From: Paracoccus pantotrophus
GTDB lineage: Bacteria > Pseudomonadota > Alphaproteobacteria > Rhodobacterales > Rhodobacteraceae
Direction: 5' to 3'
Length of the DNA: 64,000 nucleotides
Assembly: GCF_008824185.1 (NCBI RefSeq)
Contig: NZ_CP044425.1
Coordinates: forward strand, 62,001-126,000
Made by a program: the position numbers and the translations under genes. Below the pieces are notes generated by a model, which searched no databases, was not told the DNA's origin, and saw nothing but the letters and a program-made list of their open reading frames with translations. Positions 7,714 to 15,100 of this stretch are shown piece after piece (position 1 is the first letter of the stretch; each line of letters begins with the position of its first letter).

Positions 7714-9699
7714 TCAGGAACTGATCGTCAGCTCGTCGCCCTCTGTTTCGGCCGGCCCTTCGTCTTTCGTTTCGGCAGCCTTTTCATCGCGATGCCGCGG
7801 CACGGCGGGATCGTCGATCGTCAGCTTTTCCGAACCGGGATCCGTCGCCACGCTGTGATGAAGCAGCTGGGTCCGGTATTTCTCCCAGTCGATCGGCGAG
7901 CGCAGCTTTTCCTCGATCCTGCCTTCCACGAAAATATCGATGATCGGTTTTCTCAGCGCCTCGGGCAGCAGGAAGATGATCGGCACGACATCCGCGAATG
8001 AGATGACGCTCCACCATCCCGCATGGCTCAGCGTCGTCGCCCATCCATAAGGGTCAAGCGCCAGGGCCGGATTGCCGCCGGCGCTGGTGACCTCCACGTC
8101 CTGGAAGGACTCTTCCCACAAGGATTTCGACGAGGATTCGGATTTGAAGCCGCCATGGGCGCTTGCCGTCACCTTCTTGTAAGAGCCCTGAACCTCGGTG
8201 GAAAAGCTGCGAGCCAGGCTATGTGCATCCTCGCCCGCCTTTGTCTCCCGGTCCTGGCGATAGATTAGCTTGCCGCCGACAAGCGTGCGCAGCGGAAAAT
8301 GCGTCCCGTAGCTGTCCAGGATGGCAGCAAGCGCCTCGGCCCTTTCCCCGGCCGTCGCGGGGGGCGCATTCACCAGGGCATATGCCTCGTCATACAGCGG
8401 CTTGGACAGGGTGACATTGCGCGGGTCGATCACGATCTCGGCCCTGGCCACCAGATATTCGATCCGCAGATGCAGGGCGGCGCTGGCCTCCTTGTGATCG
8501 CTTGTCTTGGTTTCGGTATAATCGCTCTTGATCGAAAGGCTGGCGGCCTTGCCCTCGACGCCGAAATCGCCCCCGACATTCCAGGACAGCGAGGAGGCGA
8601 TGGCGTCCAGCGTCCGGCTTTGCGTCGCCGAAGCCGAAAACCGGGTCGAGCGGATCGGCCGCGCGACACAAAGGAAATCCGCCGCGTCCTCGGCATCCAG
8701 CGCCGGGCGCGGCGGCCGGTCAAGATTGAAGCTGCCGCCGGGGATCGACACGAAGCGCAGGCCATGAAGATGGCGCAGGGCATTCAGGATGACTTGCCGT
8801 TCGCCGCCATCCATCGTGTCGAAAACGTCCTGCGGGGCGCCGGTCGGGGCGGTCGGCCGCCCCAGCACCTGTTGCAGCATGTCCTCGGTCTGGATCAGCC
8901 CCGGCTGGGCACCGCCGCCGGTCTCGGTCTTCGGCTTCGCCGGGGCGGATGCCGGGGAACTGCCTGCCGGTGTCGCCCCGCCGCGCTTGCGCGGGCTTTC
9001 AAAGCGGAACCGCAGCAGCCCCAGCTTTTCATCGGGCTTGCCCAGGCGTCCGACGATCTCGTAGGGCTCCATGTCCTCGGCAATGGGCTTGCCGGAGGAA
9101 TCGAGAAACGGGCGCCCCATGGGAATGCCGTCGCAGCCCTTCAGGAAATCCCGCAGCTGGCCAAGCGTCTTGTTCTCGCCGCCATCGGGCCAGTCGATCT
9201 GGCGCGGCTTTTCGCCATCCTCCAGGAAAAGAAGCTTGAATTTCTTGGCCGCCGCGGGTTCTGCCTCGCGCTTGACGGAAAGCTCGTCCAGCCGCCGCAG
9301 ATAGGTCGTGGCCTCGGCCGCCTTGTCCACATCCGCGCCCGCGATTCGAAAGACATCGTCCTTGTCGACCAGCGAGTCGTTCTGCGTCCTGAATTGTGCC
9401 AGGGTTTCGTCGGCGCGGACATAGACCTTGTGTTCCCTGCCCTTGCGATCCTTGAACTTGACCTGCCGGCGAATGGGAACGATCTCGACCACCATATTGT
9501 CGGCGACGGCGGTTGCCGTCTCGCGATCCTGGGGAACAAGCGTCAGGGCATCGGCGCTCTTGCCGGTGCGGAACTGGTCGAACGCGTCCATTTCACCGGT
9601 CGAGACGAAAAGCTTGCGCAGATCCGCAAGGCTTGCGTTTTCGGCAGCGGCATCCGTTCGCGACGTGCCATCGCGTGACCTGAGGATGAAGCTTATCAT
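7714..9699 (-). CDS. MACPF (perforin-like) domain protein with N-terminal ubiquitin-like repeats
   Basis: 661 residues. The second half carries a membrane-attack-complex/perforin fold: the signature YGTHF at about residue 463 is preceded by a strand-rich region (SLSWNVGGDFGVEG) and followed by GGKLIYRQ, and two serine/threonine-rich stretches could form the membrane-inserting hairpins. Residues 1-235 contain three modules, each with a beta hairpin and a helix starting S/T-L-x-x-L/F-R (SLADLRKLF, TLAQFRTQN, TLGQLRDFL), which look like beta-grasp (ubiquitin-like) domains. A Pro/Gly/Ala linker separates the halves. No signal peptide is present. The ATG at 9699 is preferred over the GTG at 9705 because GAGG is then suitably spaced. 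The gene lies 30 bases after an unknown protein and heads into two small genes. Confidence 0.8.
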   Translation of the reverse strand: MISFILRSRDGTSRTDAAAENASLADLRKLFVSTGEMDAFDQFRTGKSADALTLVPQDRETATAVADNMVVEIVPIRRQVKFKDRKGREHKVYVRADETLAQFRTQNDSLVDKDDVFRIAGADVDKAAEATTYLRRLDELSVKREAEPAAAKKFKLLFLEDGEKPRQIDWPDGGENKTLGQLRDFLKGCDGIPMGRPFLDSSGKPIAEDMEPYEIVGRLGKPDEKLGLLRFRFESPRKRGGATPAGSSPASAPAKPKTETGGGAQPGLIQTEDMLQQVLGRPTAPTGAPQDVFDTMDGGERQVILNALRHLHGLRFVSIPGGSFNLDRPPRPALDAEDAADFLCVARPIRSTRFSASATQSRTLDAIASSLSWNVGGDFGVEGKAASLSIKSDYTETKTSDHKEASAALHLRIEYLVARAEIVIDPRNVTLSKPLYDEAYALVNAPPATAGERAEALAAILDSYGTHFPLRTLVGGKLIYRQDRETKAGEDAHSLARSFSTEVQGSYKKVTASAHGGFKSESSSKSLWEESFQDVEVTSAGGNPALALDPYGWATTLSHAGWWSVISFADVVPIIFLLPEALRKPIIDIFVEGRIEEKLRSPIDWEKYRTQLLHHSVATDPGSEKLTIDDPAVPRHRDEKAAETKDEGPAETEGDELTISS

Positions 9700-9729
9700 G
9701 AACACCTCGGCTAATGGTTCATAATCACC

Positions 9730-10746
9730 CTAATCCGATGCGAATTTCCTGCGCGCCTCTGCCAGGGCTTCCGCCGATCCCAATGTCACGATTTTCAGAT
9801 CGAGCTTTTCGGCAAAGGCGTTCGAATCCCTCAGCGGCTTGATCGGTATGGGCCTTGTGTTTTCCGGCAAAGCCGGACCATGGGCAAGGTAGCCGAAACC
9901 GGGATCAAGCCCGATTCCGGTCGAAACCGGGGTCGCAATGGCAAGCGGGGATTCCGGCGGCGGGCCGGACCCGTTTCCCGCAACCGGCGCCGATTGCGGC
10001 TTTCCCGGCTTGGAGAAATCCGAAGGAACCTCGAATAGATTCGCGGTCTCATCGACCTCCTGCTGTGAAATCTGCTCGACCGCGCGGCCGGAGCTGGTAA
10101 ATGCGGCCGGAACCGAACCGATGTCGTCGGTGGTCTTCAACTCGCGAAGCGCCGCCAGAATATCGGGCAGCTTTTCCGGTGAAAAATCCTGCAGGATCTT
10201 TCCCGGCGCATAGGTCGCCATCAGCGCGGCCAGCTCGCCGAACCGCTGCGCGTCGCACCGGGGCCGGTCGGAACTCCACCGCACGCCGCCGGCCTCGAAC
10301 TCCGACAGCGGCGCAATCTTCAAGGTCAGGATCTTGCGCAGATCGGGACTGACCCCGTCATTGAACCGCACCTTTTCCCTGGAAACCGGAACAAGCGCCC
10401 GATCGCCGTCTTGCCAGCGGTCCAGCAGGATGTTTCCGGCAATATCCAGCCTGGACGGATCGAAATTATGCGCAATATTGACGATCCGGCTGGTTATTTC
10501 CGTGCCCTGCCCCGCATTGTCGGCAATTTCCAGCCAAGCCATGAAACCACGCGGCCCCGAGGAATTGACCTGCAATTTGAAAGGCTGGTCTCTGACCAGG
10601 AACAGGACAGCCTTTACCGTTCCAAGATTATGATCCAGCAAAAAGAAACCTTGCGCGCCGTCTTGATTGCCGGCAAGGCTGATCGTCGCATTCTCGCTGG
10701 ATACGGAATCAACAGAACGTCCCTGGATGTTGGTCGATACCATCAT
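9730..10746 (-). CDS. Unknown protein, first gene of the MACPF operon
   Basis: About 338 residues, function not recognised. Residues 1-110 alternate strands and turns (TISLAGNQDG, AVLFLVRDQPFKLQV) and look like a beta-sandwich; the middle contains a helical part (FGELAALMATYAPGKIL); residues 230-300 are proline/glycine-rich, probably a flexible linker; the last 35 residues form a basic helix (SAEALAEARRKF). Only one cysteine, no signal peptide. Two adjacent ATGs (10746 and 10743) follow GGAGTGGGG, whereas the longer frame from 10788 has no ribosome site. The spacing of 30 bases to the MACPF gene indicates co-transcription. It may be a targeting or regulatory partner of the MACPF protein (inference). 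Confidence 0.65.
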   Translation of the reverse strand: MMVSTNIQGRSVDSVSSENATISLAGNQDGAQGFFLLDHNLGTVKAVLFLVRDQPFKLQVNSSGPRGFMAWLEIADNAGQGTEITSRIVNIAHNFDPSRLDIAGNILLDRWQDGDRALVPVSREKVRFNDGVSPDLRKILTLKIAPLSEFEAGGVRWSSDRPRCDAQRFGELAALMATYAPGKILQDFSPEKLPDILAALRELKTTDDIGSVPAAFTSSGRAVEQISQQEVDETANLFEVPSDFSKPGKPQSAPVAGNGSGPPPESPLAIATPVSTGIGLDPGFGYLAHGPALPENTRPIPIKPLRDSNAFAEKLDLKIVTLGSAEALAEARRKFASD

Positions 10747-11084
10747 CCCCACTCCGCACGCAATGTTTAACCAATACCCTGCATGCATAACACGTTTCGG
10801 ATTTCCCCCAAAGTCATAATCGTCCGGGCGAGTATATTATTAGGCCAGTTCAGATGACCTTTCCCCGAATATCGCAGGTTTTATCCATGATTGGATGAAA
10901 TAACCGAACCCCCGCCGGAAAGCCGCATTATCGCCGGGGCCGGGCCGGCCGCGCGCCCCGGGCCGGGGACGCATGGGGCGCGAAAGGCGGGCGATTTGGT
11001 GCTATCATCGACCCCGGCGCGACGAACGGGACGCGGCGCCGCGGCATCCATCCAGCGTATGCGAAACCACGGGGAGGAAACGCA
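10747..11084. promoter_or_regulatory. Divergent intergenic region between the MACPF operon and soxC-like gene
   Basis: 338 bases without a gene. The part next to the MACPF operon is AT-rich (around 10830-10845, reading TAATAATATAC on the minus strand), a plausible -10 region for the minus-strand operon. A short dyad ATCCA/TGGAT lies at 10883-10896. The soxC-proximal half is GC-rich and ends in GGGGAGGAAACGCA, the ribosome site for the ATG at 11085. No recognised operator was seen. Confidence 0.4.
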
Positions 11085-12464
11085 ATGCCAGACCTGCCAT
11101 TCTCATCCGAACGCTATGGCCCGGCCGAAAGGCAGATGGCCCAGGCGCTCGTGACCTTGGAAAACCGCATCCTGCATCCCGGGCCGGCGCCCGATTGCGA
11201 TTGCAGGGAGGGGATGTTTCCCGGTCTCAGCCGGCGCGGGATGCTGCTCGGCGGGGCGCTTCTTGGGGGCGCGCTGCTCGGTGCCCGCCCTGCCCGCGCC
11301 GAGGCGCCGCCCGGCGCCATCGAATACCCGGTGCAGCCCGACCCGGCCAGGGAACAGGGCCGGGTGATCCTGGAGGACGGCGGCTACGGCTCGCGGTCGC
11401 AATTCGAGAACGAGATCCGCTGGCGCTATCCGACCGCCAGCCTGGATTCCAGCTGGTCGCTGACGCCGCTGGCCTCGGGCCACGGGATCATCACCCCCTC
11501 GGGCCTGCATTTCGAACGCCACCATGCCGGCATCCCGAACATCGATCCGCAGCGCCACAGCCTGATCCTGCACGGCATGGTGGACAAGCCGCTGCGCCTG
11601 ACCATGGACGACCTCAAGCGGATGCCCTCGGTCAGCCGGATCGTGTTCATCGAATGTTCCGGCAACGGGCTGACGGAATGGGAAAAGCCCACGCTCAGGA
11701 CCGTGCAGGGCACGCATGGGCTGACCTCGACCTCGGAATGGACCGGGGTGCGGCTCTCGACCGTGCTGAACGAGGCCGGCCTGCAGGACGGCGCCGCCTG
11801 GATCCTGGCCGAGGGCGCGGATGCGGCGGTCATGACCCGCTCGATCCCCATCGACAAGGCGATGGACGACGCCATCCTGGCCTATGCGCAGAACGGCGAG
11901 GCGCTGCGCCCCGAACAGGGCTATCCGCTGCGCCTGCTGCTGCCGGGCTACGAGGGCAACACCCAGATCAAATGGCTGCGCCGGCTCGAGATCGGCGACA
12001 AGCCCTTCATGACCCGCGAGGAGACGCTGAAATATACCGACCTGCTGGCCGACGGCACCGCCCGGCAGTTCACCCTGACCATGGACGCGAAATCGGTCAT
12101 CACCTTCCCCTCGGGGGCGATGCGGCTGCCGCGCCCGGGCTTTTACGAGATCACCGGCCTGGCCTGGTCGGGGCGCGGCCGCATCGCCGAGGTCGAGGTC
12201 TCGGCCGATGGCGGCCAGAGCTGGACCCAGGCCGCGCTGCAAGAGCCGGTGCTGGACAAGTGCCACACCCGCTTCCGCCTGCCCTGGATCTGGGACGGGG
12301 CCGAGGCGGTGCTGCAAAGCCGCTGCACCGACGATACCGGCTATCGCCAGCCGACCCTGGCCGAACTGGTCCAGGCGCGGGGCACGAAGTCGGTCTATCA
12401 CCTGAACGCGATCCAAAGCTGGCGCGTTGCTCAGGACGGCGAGGTGTCCAATGTTCATGTCTAG
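11085..12464 (+). CDS. Sulfite dehydrogenase molybdopterin subunit, SoxC-like
   Basis: 459 residues, a periplasmic molybdenum enzyme of the sulfite oxidase family. A Tat signal (LSRRGMLLGGALLGGALLG) begins near residue 48, an unusually long N-terminal extension before it being typical of SoxC. The molybdenum-ligand cysteine is in IECSGNGLTEW, the domain continues with the LLPGYEGNTQIKWL substrate-site segment, and the C-terminal dimerisation domain is present. SoxC with SoxD oxidises protein-bound sulfur in the Sox cycle. The downstream cytochrome overlaps it by 14 bases, but no other sox genes are nearby, so a free-standing sulfite dehydrogenase role is equally possible. Confidence 0.88.
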   Translation: MPDLPFSSERYGPAERQMAQALVTLENRILHPGPAPDCDCREGMFPGLSRRGMLLGGALLGGALLGARPARAEAPPGAIEYPVQPDPAREQGRVILEDGGYGSRSQFENEIRWRYPTASLDSSWSLTPLASGHGIITPSGLHFERHHAGIPNIDPQRHSLILHGMVDKPLRLTMDDLKRMPSVSRIVFIECSGNGLTEWEKPTLRTVQGTHGLTSTSEWTGVRLSTVLNEAGLQDGAAWILAEGADAAVMTRSIPIDKAMDDAILAYAQNGEALRPEQGYPLRLLLPGYEGNTQIKWLRRLEIGDKPFMTREETLKYTDLLADGTARQFTLTMDAKSVITFPSGAMRLPRPGFYEITGLAWSGRGRIAEVEVSADGGQSWTQAALQEPVLDKCHTRFRLPWIWDGAEAVLQSRCTDDTGYRQPTLAELVQARGTKSVYHLNAIQSWRVAQDGEVSNVHV

Positions 12465-13125
12465 GCAATATCCCCTGCGCAGCGCCCTTGCGCTGGCTTG
12501 CGCGCTGCTTCCGCTGGGCGGGCTTGCCCAGGACGCCGCCGCCCCCCGCACCGTCGCCGCGCTGCCGGCCGAACTGCCCGACAGCGGCGAACCCACGCCG
12601 CCCTCGCCCGCGGTCGCGGACCAGGAGGCCGCCGGGACTCCGGGGCTGGAGGCGAATTTCGGCATCGGCAGGGCGGCGACCGAGGAAGAGATCGCGGCGA
12701 TCGACATCGACGTGACGCCCGACGGGCACGGGCTTCCCGACGGCCGCGGCAGCTATGCCGACGGCAAGGCGCTTTACGACGAGCGTTGCCTGGCCTGCCA
12801 TGGCGAGAACCTGGAAGGCATCCCCGAAACCGGCGGACCGGCGCTGATCGGCGGCCGCGACACGCTGGCCAGCGACACGCCCCTCAAGACGGTGGAAAGC
12901 TACCTGGCCCATGCCAGCACGCTTTACGACTATATCCACCGGGCCATGCCGATGGATGCGCCCGGCTCGCTCACGCCGGACGAGGTCTATGCGGTCAGCG
13001 CCTATATCCTGGGCCGCGCCGGGATCGTGGACGAGACGACGGTGCTGGACCGCGAAAGCCTGCCGCTGATCCACATGCCCAATGCCGAGGGTTTCGCGGA
13101 CGATCCGCGGCCCGAGCGGCTTTGA
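12451..13125 (+). CDS. Cytochrome c subunit of SoxCD-like sulfite dehydrogenase (single heme)
   Basis: 224 residues, the electron-accepting partner of the preceding molybdoenzyme. A Sec signal (SALALACALLPLGGLAQ) is followed by an acidic, proline-rich spacer of about 80 residues and one cytochrome c domain: heme site CLACH near residue 112 and a probable axial methionine in HRAMPMDAPGSL near residue 170. Classical SoxD from Paracoccus is a longer diheme protein; here only one CxxCH is visible, so this is a monoheme version. GAGGTG at 12441-12446 could serve either ATG, 12451 or 12457. Confidence 0.82.
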   Translation: MFMSRQYPLRSALALACALLPLGGLAQDAAAPRTVAALPAELPDSGEPTPPSPAVADQEAAGTPGLEANFGIGRAATEEEIAAIDIDVTPDGHGLPDGRGSYADGKALYDERCLACHGENLEGIPETGGPALIGGRDTLASDTPLKTVESYLAHASTLYDYIHRAMPMDAPGSLTPDEVYAVSAYILGRAGIVDETTVLDRESLPLIHMPNAEGFADDPRPERL

Positions 13126-13263
13126 AACCGGCATGGGCGCATCGCGATGCGCCCATCGCACCGACCCGGTCGCCGCCCTTGGGCCGCGTCGCGCAACCCC
13201 GCGGTTGCCGCGACGCGGCCCCGGTTGTCCACGGCCCCGGTTGTCCACGGCCAGCCCTCCCGA

Positions 13264-13478
13264 CAATGTCCGGGCCGAAAGTGCAGCCTTTTGGTTCACT
13301 CCGCCCACCGCCATTCGCTGAACTCCACGCGGCAGGCACAGCGCCAAGGCCAGGGATTGCCGACCGTCCCGGTGGTCCAATGTCGGGGCAGGAAGTAAAG
13401 CCTTCCGATCACTCCGCCCGCATCCATTCATCGGATCCCACGCGGCGGGTAGGGCGACAGGCCGGGGATCGCCGGCGC
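13264..13478 (+). repeat. Imperfect direct repeat, two copies about 100 bp, period 114 bp
   Basis: Copy one begins at 13264 and copy two at 13378. Both start CAATGTCSGGGC, continue with GAA-GT-AAGCCTT or a near match, then TCACTCCGCCC, a CCATTC box and a CCACGCGGC box. Similarity fades after roughly 100 bases. There is no open frame common to both copies, so the repeat is not coding. Position next to parB may be significant. Confidence 0.6.
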
Positions 13479-13676
13479 GCTGGTTCCACCCGACCAGCTT
13501 CCGCAGGCCCACCCCGCATCGGCGCCGTCAAGACTTCACCGCCCCCGATCTGCCACTCCACGCCCCCTGCCCTTTCCGCGACCCAAAGGCAGCGGCCATT
13601 GCGCGTATCCGGGCCGTCTGGAGGCACTTAAGCAACCAGCGTGGACCCATCTCGGCCGCCATAAAATCAGTTGGTT

Positions 13677-13715
13677 ATCATATTTATCCGCATATGATCG
13701 AGATTTTGCGGATAA
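13677..13715. repeat. Nested inverted repeats with DnaA-box-like arms
   Basis: TTATCCGCA at 13684-13692 and its exact complement TGCGGATAA at 13707-13715 flank a 14-base AT-rich spacer. A second perfect dyad, ATCATAT (13677-13683) and ATATGAT (13692-13698), is interlocked with it. TTATCCGCA differs from the DnaA box TTATCCACA at one base. The local AT content is much higher than that of the surroundings. Confidence 0.55.
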
Positions 13716-13969
13716 CAGCAGAGGGGCCTATCTCACCCAATTCCCGCCAAGCGACGCCCCTTCCCCGCTTCAGGGCACCTGCCGCTCCAAGCCGGATACC
13801 GCCTTGGACAGCCTGGAACTCGCCGGCCCATCCCCGCGACCGGGCAGGTTGGAACCAGCCACCGCCAGGACCGGCCTCTGCTTATTGCTACCTTCCTTGG
13901 CAGGCTTTGGCAACAAGGCCGGGACCGTCAGGGCGTGATGCCGGTTCCGGCCTTGGGGCTCATCCTCAA

Positions 13970-13986
13970 GGTTTCGCTGCGAAACC
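13970..13986. promoter_or_regulatory. parS-like palindrome, copy 1
   Basis: GGTTTCGCTGCGAAACC is palindromic about a single central base and lies directly next to the stop codon of parB. The same core occurs inside parB (15024-15038) and upstream of parA (16589-16603) and I saw it nowhere else in the window, which is the expected pattern for ParB-binding centromere sites. Confidence 0.6.
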
Positions 13987-13987
13987 C

Positions 13988-15100
13988 CTAGCCGTCCAGC
14001 AGCGCCTGGATCTCGCGCACCACCCGCTCCATGAGATCGTCGTCCAGCTGACCGCCCTCCAGCCTCAGGATATGCGCCTTGCCCTCTCTGCCCCAGCGGA
14101 TCTCGACGCCGCCTGCGGTGCGCCGGGTCATGGCCTCGCTCCAGCCTTGGCGCGGCGCGTTGGAGCGCGGACGCCCCGCCCGGCCCAGCTCGCTGCGATT
14201 GCTCTCCAGAGCTTGCAGCACCGGCTCGATCAGGGCCCATTCCTCCTCGGCATCGCCGGGAATCCGCACGGACAGGGATTGCCGCAGCCGGGCCTCGGCG
14301 CCGTTGCGCAAGGCGGTGGCCAGGCGCAGGCCGCGCCTTTCGGTCAGCGCCTCGGGAAAGCGCAGCATGTCGCCCAGCTCCTCGAAGATCAGCGCGAATG
14401 AGCGCACCTTGGACCGCTTGGCCTTGGAGCCGGTGGCGAAAAGCTTGTTCACCGCGTCCTCGGTATTGGCGAAGGCGCCCTGGTTGGCGGCGATCACGGC
14501 GATGCGGCCGCGCTCGAAATGGCTAAGCTCCTCGCGGACCTCGTTCTCCTCGACCATGGCGACGAAAGCCTCGTCGGTCTCGGTGCGGGGGCGGATCAGG
14601 GCGCGGATCGTGGCATGCTTCTCGGCCTGGGTCAGGTCGTGCAGCGCCCGCACCGCATGCAGCCGGCGATAGCCCGAGAGCAGCCCGTAGCGCGGCCCCT
14701 GCCCTTCGGGCCGGTCGATCTCGAAGACCTCGATCGGCAGCCGCAGCCCATGCGCGGCGATGGACAGCCGCAGCTCCTGCATGTCCTCCTCGCTCATCAC
14801 CATGCGGTCGCGGATCATCGCGCCCTCGTCGATCTGCTCGATCGGCAGCTCGACGATCAGCAGCCCCCGCTCCTGCGCGTCATGCAGCCGGGCGGCATCG
14901 GCATCGGCCCTGGCGCGGGCGGCGCGGCTTTCCACGCTTTCGGCGCTGGCCAGGGCGGCGCTGTCGGCCGCGACCTGGGCGATGGGGGGGGCGATGCCGC
15001 GGCCCAGGGCGGGCCGCTCGAAGGTTTCGCTGCGAAACTGCGCCTCGATCCGGTCCAGATCGGCGCTGCTGGGGGTCTCCAGCCTTCTGCGCTTAGCCAT
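13988..15100 (-). CDS. parB: ParB/RepB-family plasmid partition protein
   Basis: 370 residues, DNA-binding centromere protein that works with ParA to segregate the replicon. The ParB/Spo0J N-domain is clear: LPIEQIDEGAMIRDR, then the CTP-binding region LRLPIEVFEI...LLSGYRRLHAVRAL, and the VEENEVREELSHFERG segment, followed by a helix-turn-helix region around residues 205-235. The C-terminal 70 residues end in a leucine-rich acidic dimerisation tail. It overlaps the upstream parA by eight bases, so the pair is an operon. A parS-like palindrome lies within the gene near its 5' end. Confidence 0.9.
   Translation of the reverse strand: MAKRRRLETPSSADLDRIEAQFRSETFERPALGRGIAPPIAQVAADSAALASAESVESRAARARADADAARLHDAQERGLLIVELPIEQIDEGAMIRDRMVMSEEDMQELRLSIAAHGLRLPIEVFEIDRPEGQGPRYGLLSGYRRLHAVRALHDLTQAEKHATIRALIRPRTETDEAFVAMVEENEVREELSHFERGRIAVIAANQGAFANTEDAVNKLFATGSKAKRSKVRSFALIFEELGDMLRFPEALTERRGLRLATALRNGAEARLRQSLSVRIPGDAEEEWALIEPVLQALESNRSELGRAGRPRSNAPRQGWSEAMTRRTAGGVEIRWGREGKAHILRLEGGQLDDDLMERVVREIQALLDG
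15024..15038. promoter_or_regulatory. parS-like palindrome, copy 2 (inside parB)
   Basis: GTTTCGCTGCGAAAC lies in the parB coding region about 60 bases from its start. Its identity with the copy beside the parB stop is unlikely to result from codon choice alone, and centromere sites inside par operons are known in other plasmids. Confidence 0.55.

Larger units (their letters stand above)
13126..13970. other. Gene-free region between soxD-like gene and parB
   Basis: About 845 bases with no gene I can support; the open frames on both strands are arginine- and proline-rich shadows. It contains an imperfect 114-bp-period direct repeat (13264-13478), a nested inverted repeat with DnaA-box-like arms (13677-13715), and a parS-like palindrome just before the parB stop. 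The segment 13221-13260 also contains a short tandem copy of CCCCGGTTGTCCACGG. Together with the neighbouring parAB genes this suggests a structural or centromere role. Confidence 0.45.

Noticed and set aside
13221..13260. Tandem GTTGTCCACGG copies considered as a CRISPR or array
   Set aside because: Only two copies with no regular spacer; too short for an array.
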